A stretch of DNA of 64,000 nt from Bacteroidales bacterium. Its GTDB lineage: Bacteria > Bacteroidota > Bacteroidia > Bacteroidales > WCHB1-69. The stretch covers positions 104,321 through 168,320 of the forward strand of contig JAGCUN010000030.1 in NCBI GenBank assembly GCA_017962845.1, in the 5' to 3' direction. Below the pieces are notes generated by a model, which ran no database searches, was not told where the DNA came from, and saw only the letters and a list, made by a program, of their open reading frames with translations. This document shows, piece by piece, positions 62,439-64,000 of this stretch (position 1 is the first letter of the stretch; every line of letters starts with the position of its first letter). The translations under genes were made by a program, and so were the position numbers.

Positions 62439-62861
62439 TTAGCGGCTCACTTTGCCCATGAAGTTGCCATTGGTTTCAAAGCGGTGAGCGAGGCCATCGT
62501 TATAAATGATGACCAGTGTACCGTCGGCCACGCGATGGATATTGACCACATTCTGCGGACGGCAACCCTGTTGCTCGATAGAGGTTTTCACCTCTGCGGG
62601 GAGGAACTGGGAGATGTCGGAAGAGAATGACTCCACCTGCATCCAGCGGCCGTTAGCATCAAAGTAGAGGATAATATCGGAGTCGAGGTCAGCGCGATAG
62701 GCGAACTCGCCGGCACTGGCATCGTACTGGGAGACAGCGGAAATCTGAGACTGTGGGAAGAAAGTGGCGATAGTTTGGGAGGCCTCTGCGGGCAGTTGTT
62801 GCTGGGCAAAACCTGCCATGACGGCAAAAACGAAGAGGATGGTGGCGACGATATTTTTCAT
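62439..62861 (-). CDS. PepSY-like exported protein
   Basis: The product has 140 residues from MKNIVATILF; the open frame extends further upstream but would cross the tRNA gene. The signal peptide ends GFAQQ. Two PepSY-like repeats follow (FFPQSQISAVSQYD, FAYRADLDSDIILYFDANGRW, later VVNIHRVADGTLVIIYNDG). The family is thought to bind or inhibit envelope enzymes; no partner is evident. Its own promoter is at 62889. Confidence 0.75.
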   Translation of the reverse strand: MKNIVATILFVFAVMAGFAQQQLPAEASQTIATFFPQSQISAVSQYDASAGEFAYRADLDSDIILYFDANGRWMQVESFSSDISQFLPAEVKTSIEQQGCRPQNVVNIHRVADGTLVIIYNDGLAHRFETNGNFMGKVSR

Positions 62862-62888
62862 AACGAAGGTATTTACAATAATGCGCGG

Positions 62889-62896
62889 CAAAGTTA
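62889..62896 (-). promoter_or_regulatory. -7 box TAACTTTG for the PepSY-like gene
   Basis: The minus strand reads TAACTTTG 27 bp upstream of the ATG at 62861. Confidence 0.6.
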
Positions 62897-62928
62897 CACA
62901 AAATTTTGGAAGTTTTGCGAATGAGAAT

Positions 62929-62957
62929 AAAAAAAAGCGACTGAAATTTTCAGTCGC
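62929..62957 (-). terminator. Rho-independent terminator after tRNA-Trp
   Basis: GCGACTGAAA pairs with TTTCAGTCGC, and on the minus strand the stem is followed by eight T. Confidence 0.8.
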
Positions 62958-62959
62958 AC

Positions 62960-63033
62960 TGGCAGGGGAAGAGAGATTCGAACTCCCATCAATGGTTTTG
63001 GAGACCACTATTCTGCCCTTAAACTATTCCCCT
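62960..63033 (-). tRNA. tRNA-Trp (CCA)
   Basis: On the minus strand, acceptor AGGGGAA pairs with TTCCCCT, with discriminator G and an encoded CCA. The anticodon loop is CTCCAAA (anticodon CCA) and the T loop is TTCGAAT. The position downstream of tuf is usual in Bacteroidetes. Confidence 0.95.
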
Positions 63034-63034
63034 G

Positions 63035-63066
63035 AAAAGAACGGACAAGTTTTCACTTGTCCGTTC
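63035..63066 (-). terminator. Terminator between tuf and tRNA-Trp
   Basis: GAACGGACAAGT pairs perfectly over 12 bp with ACTTGTCCGTTC, with a four-base loop; on the minus strand TTTT follows. Confidence 0.8.
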
Positions 63067-63086
63067 GGTTATGATGAAATTTAGAA

Positions 63087-64000
63087 TTAGTCTAAGATTT
63101 CAGTCACCTGACCAGCACCACCGGTACGGCCACCTTCGCGGATAGCGAAGCGGAGGTTCTTGTTGATAGCGATCTCGGAGAGAAGCTTCACGGTGATAGT
63201 CACGTTATCGCCAGGCATTACCATCTCAACGCCATCGGGCAGATGGATTTCGCCGGTAACGTCAGTGGTACGGAAGTAGAACTGCGGGCGATAGTTGTTT
63301 TTGAAAGGAGTGTGACGGCCACCTTCTTCTTTCTTCAGGATATAAACCTCAGCCTTGAACTCTTTGTGCGGATGGATGGAACCGGGTTTTGCGATCACCA
63401 TACCACGGCAGATTTCGTCCTTGTCGATACCACGGAGCAAGAGACCTACGTTGTCACCAGCTTCACCCGTGTCAAGGATCTTGCGGAACATCTCAACACC
63501 AGTAACAACTGATTTGAGTTTGTCAGCACCCATACCGATGATATCAACCGGGTCACCGGTGTTGATGATACCCGTTTCGATACGGCCGGTAGCAACGGTA
63601 TCACGACCGGTGATGGAGAAGACGTCCTCGACGGGCATCAAGAAGTCTTTATCTTTGTCACGCTGCGGCAGCGGAATCCACTCGTCCACAGTGTTCATCA
63701 GTTCCATGATGGAGGGAACCCACTTCGGGTCGCCGTTCAATCCACCGAGAGCGGAACCACGGATGATCGGGGTGTTGTCACCGTCGAAGCCGTAGAAGTT
63801 GAGGAGGTCACGGATGTCCATCTCAACGAGGTCGAGCAATTCGGGGTCATCCACCATGTCAACCTTATTCATGAAAACGACCATTTTCGGAACACCGACC
63901 TGCTTGGCCAAAAGGATGTGCTCACGGGTCTGGGGCATTGCACCGTCGGTAGCAGCCACAACCAGGATAGCACCGTCCATCTGAGCAGCACCGGTAACCA
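63087..64000 (-). CDS. tuf: Translation elongation factor EF-Tu, C-terminal part
   Basis: About 304 residues are visible; the frame is open through the right edge, so the GTP-binding start is missing. It shows [16 protein letters not shown], the guanine-specificity motif [18 protein letters not shown], and the C-terminal [19 protein letters not shown]-Tu delivers aminoacyl-tRNA to the ribosome. It is followed by a terminator and tRNA-Trp. Confidence 0.98.
   Translation of the reverse strand, partial: VTGAAQMDGAILVVAATDGAMPQTREHILLAKQVGVPKMVVFMNKVDMVDDPELLDLVEMDIRDLLNFYGFDGDNTPIIRGSALGGLNGDPKWVPSIMELMNTVDEWIPLPQRDKDKDFLMPVEDVFSITGRDTVATGRIETGIINTGDPVDIIGMGADKLKSVVTGVEMFRKILDTGEAGDNVGLLLRGIDKDEICRGMVIAKPGSIHPHKEFKAEVYILKKEEGGRHTPFKNNYRPQFYFRTTDVTGEIHLPDGVEMVMPGDNVTITVKLLSEIAINKNLRFAIREGGRTGGAGQVTEILD

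Overview
The window looks like the chromosome of a Bacteroidota (Bacteroidales-type) bacterium. Promoters match the Bacteroidetes -7 element TAnnTTTG (TACCTTTG before recA and galE, TATTTTTG before tRNA-Ala). The housekeeping genes are of Bacteroidetes type: a PPi-type phosphofructokinase, GH57 amylase, DUF4491, DUF5686, a CotH protein with a type IX secretion (T9SS) tail, and tuf beside tRNA-Trp. TGA is used as an ordinary stop.

Layout. (1) 1-16.2 kb is core chromosome. It starts with an iron/heme cluster (outer-membrane protein, imelysin lipoprotein, di-heme DUF1111 oxidoreductase, CcsB-CcsA cytochrome c maturation protein), followed by galE, mdh, recA with a TPR lipoprotein, birA, a DUF4197 lipoprotein, pfp and GH57. 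(2) 16.2-43.6 kb is a 27.3-kb island in the 3' end of tRNA-Ala(GGC). It is bounded by a perfect 63-bp direct repeat (16214-16276 and 43512-43574), has a tyrosine integrase next to the right end, and has matching internal repeats at both ends. (3) 43.6-47.2 kb is core: outer-membrane barrel, CotH/T9SS protein and a short-chain dehydrogenase. (4) 47.2-58.9 kb is a defence hotspot: DUF1016 nuclease, an HsdS without HsdM or HsdR, three TIR or TIR-like proteins around a TPR-sensor protein, RhuM, Fic and McrBC, with decayed hsdS pieces between them. (5) 58.9-64 kb is core: a conserved secreted protein, DUF5686, a PepSY-like protein, tRNA-Trp and the C-terminal part of EF-Tu.

The main cargo of the island is a 14-kb minus-strand operon (36165 down to 22062). 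It encodes a sigma factor, a membrane anti-sigma protein, two LPP20/DUF4384-like exported proteins, an exported transglutaminase-like protein, a cytosolic FRG-domain protein, an exported caspase-like peptidase, an exported barrel-like protein, a SUMF1-domain lipoprotein and a 1754-residue secreted protein with two SUMF1 and two FISUMP domains. Nine genes are 2-10 bp apart and one gap is 85 bp. I read it as a self-regulated envelope system coupling surface display or sensing to a caspase protease; I know of no named system with this gene set. The island also holds a zinc-finger/FRG/lipoprotein operon whose last gene is split by an IS4-type element, a serine recombinase, an AAA ATPase with three 33-bp repeats upstream, a Dam methylase, a primase-like gene with a -1 frameshift, and a cluster of perfect hairpins that could be an origin. 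No relaxase, conjugation, capsid or reverse-transcriptase gene is visible, so the island looks mobilised by integrase only.
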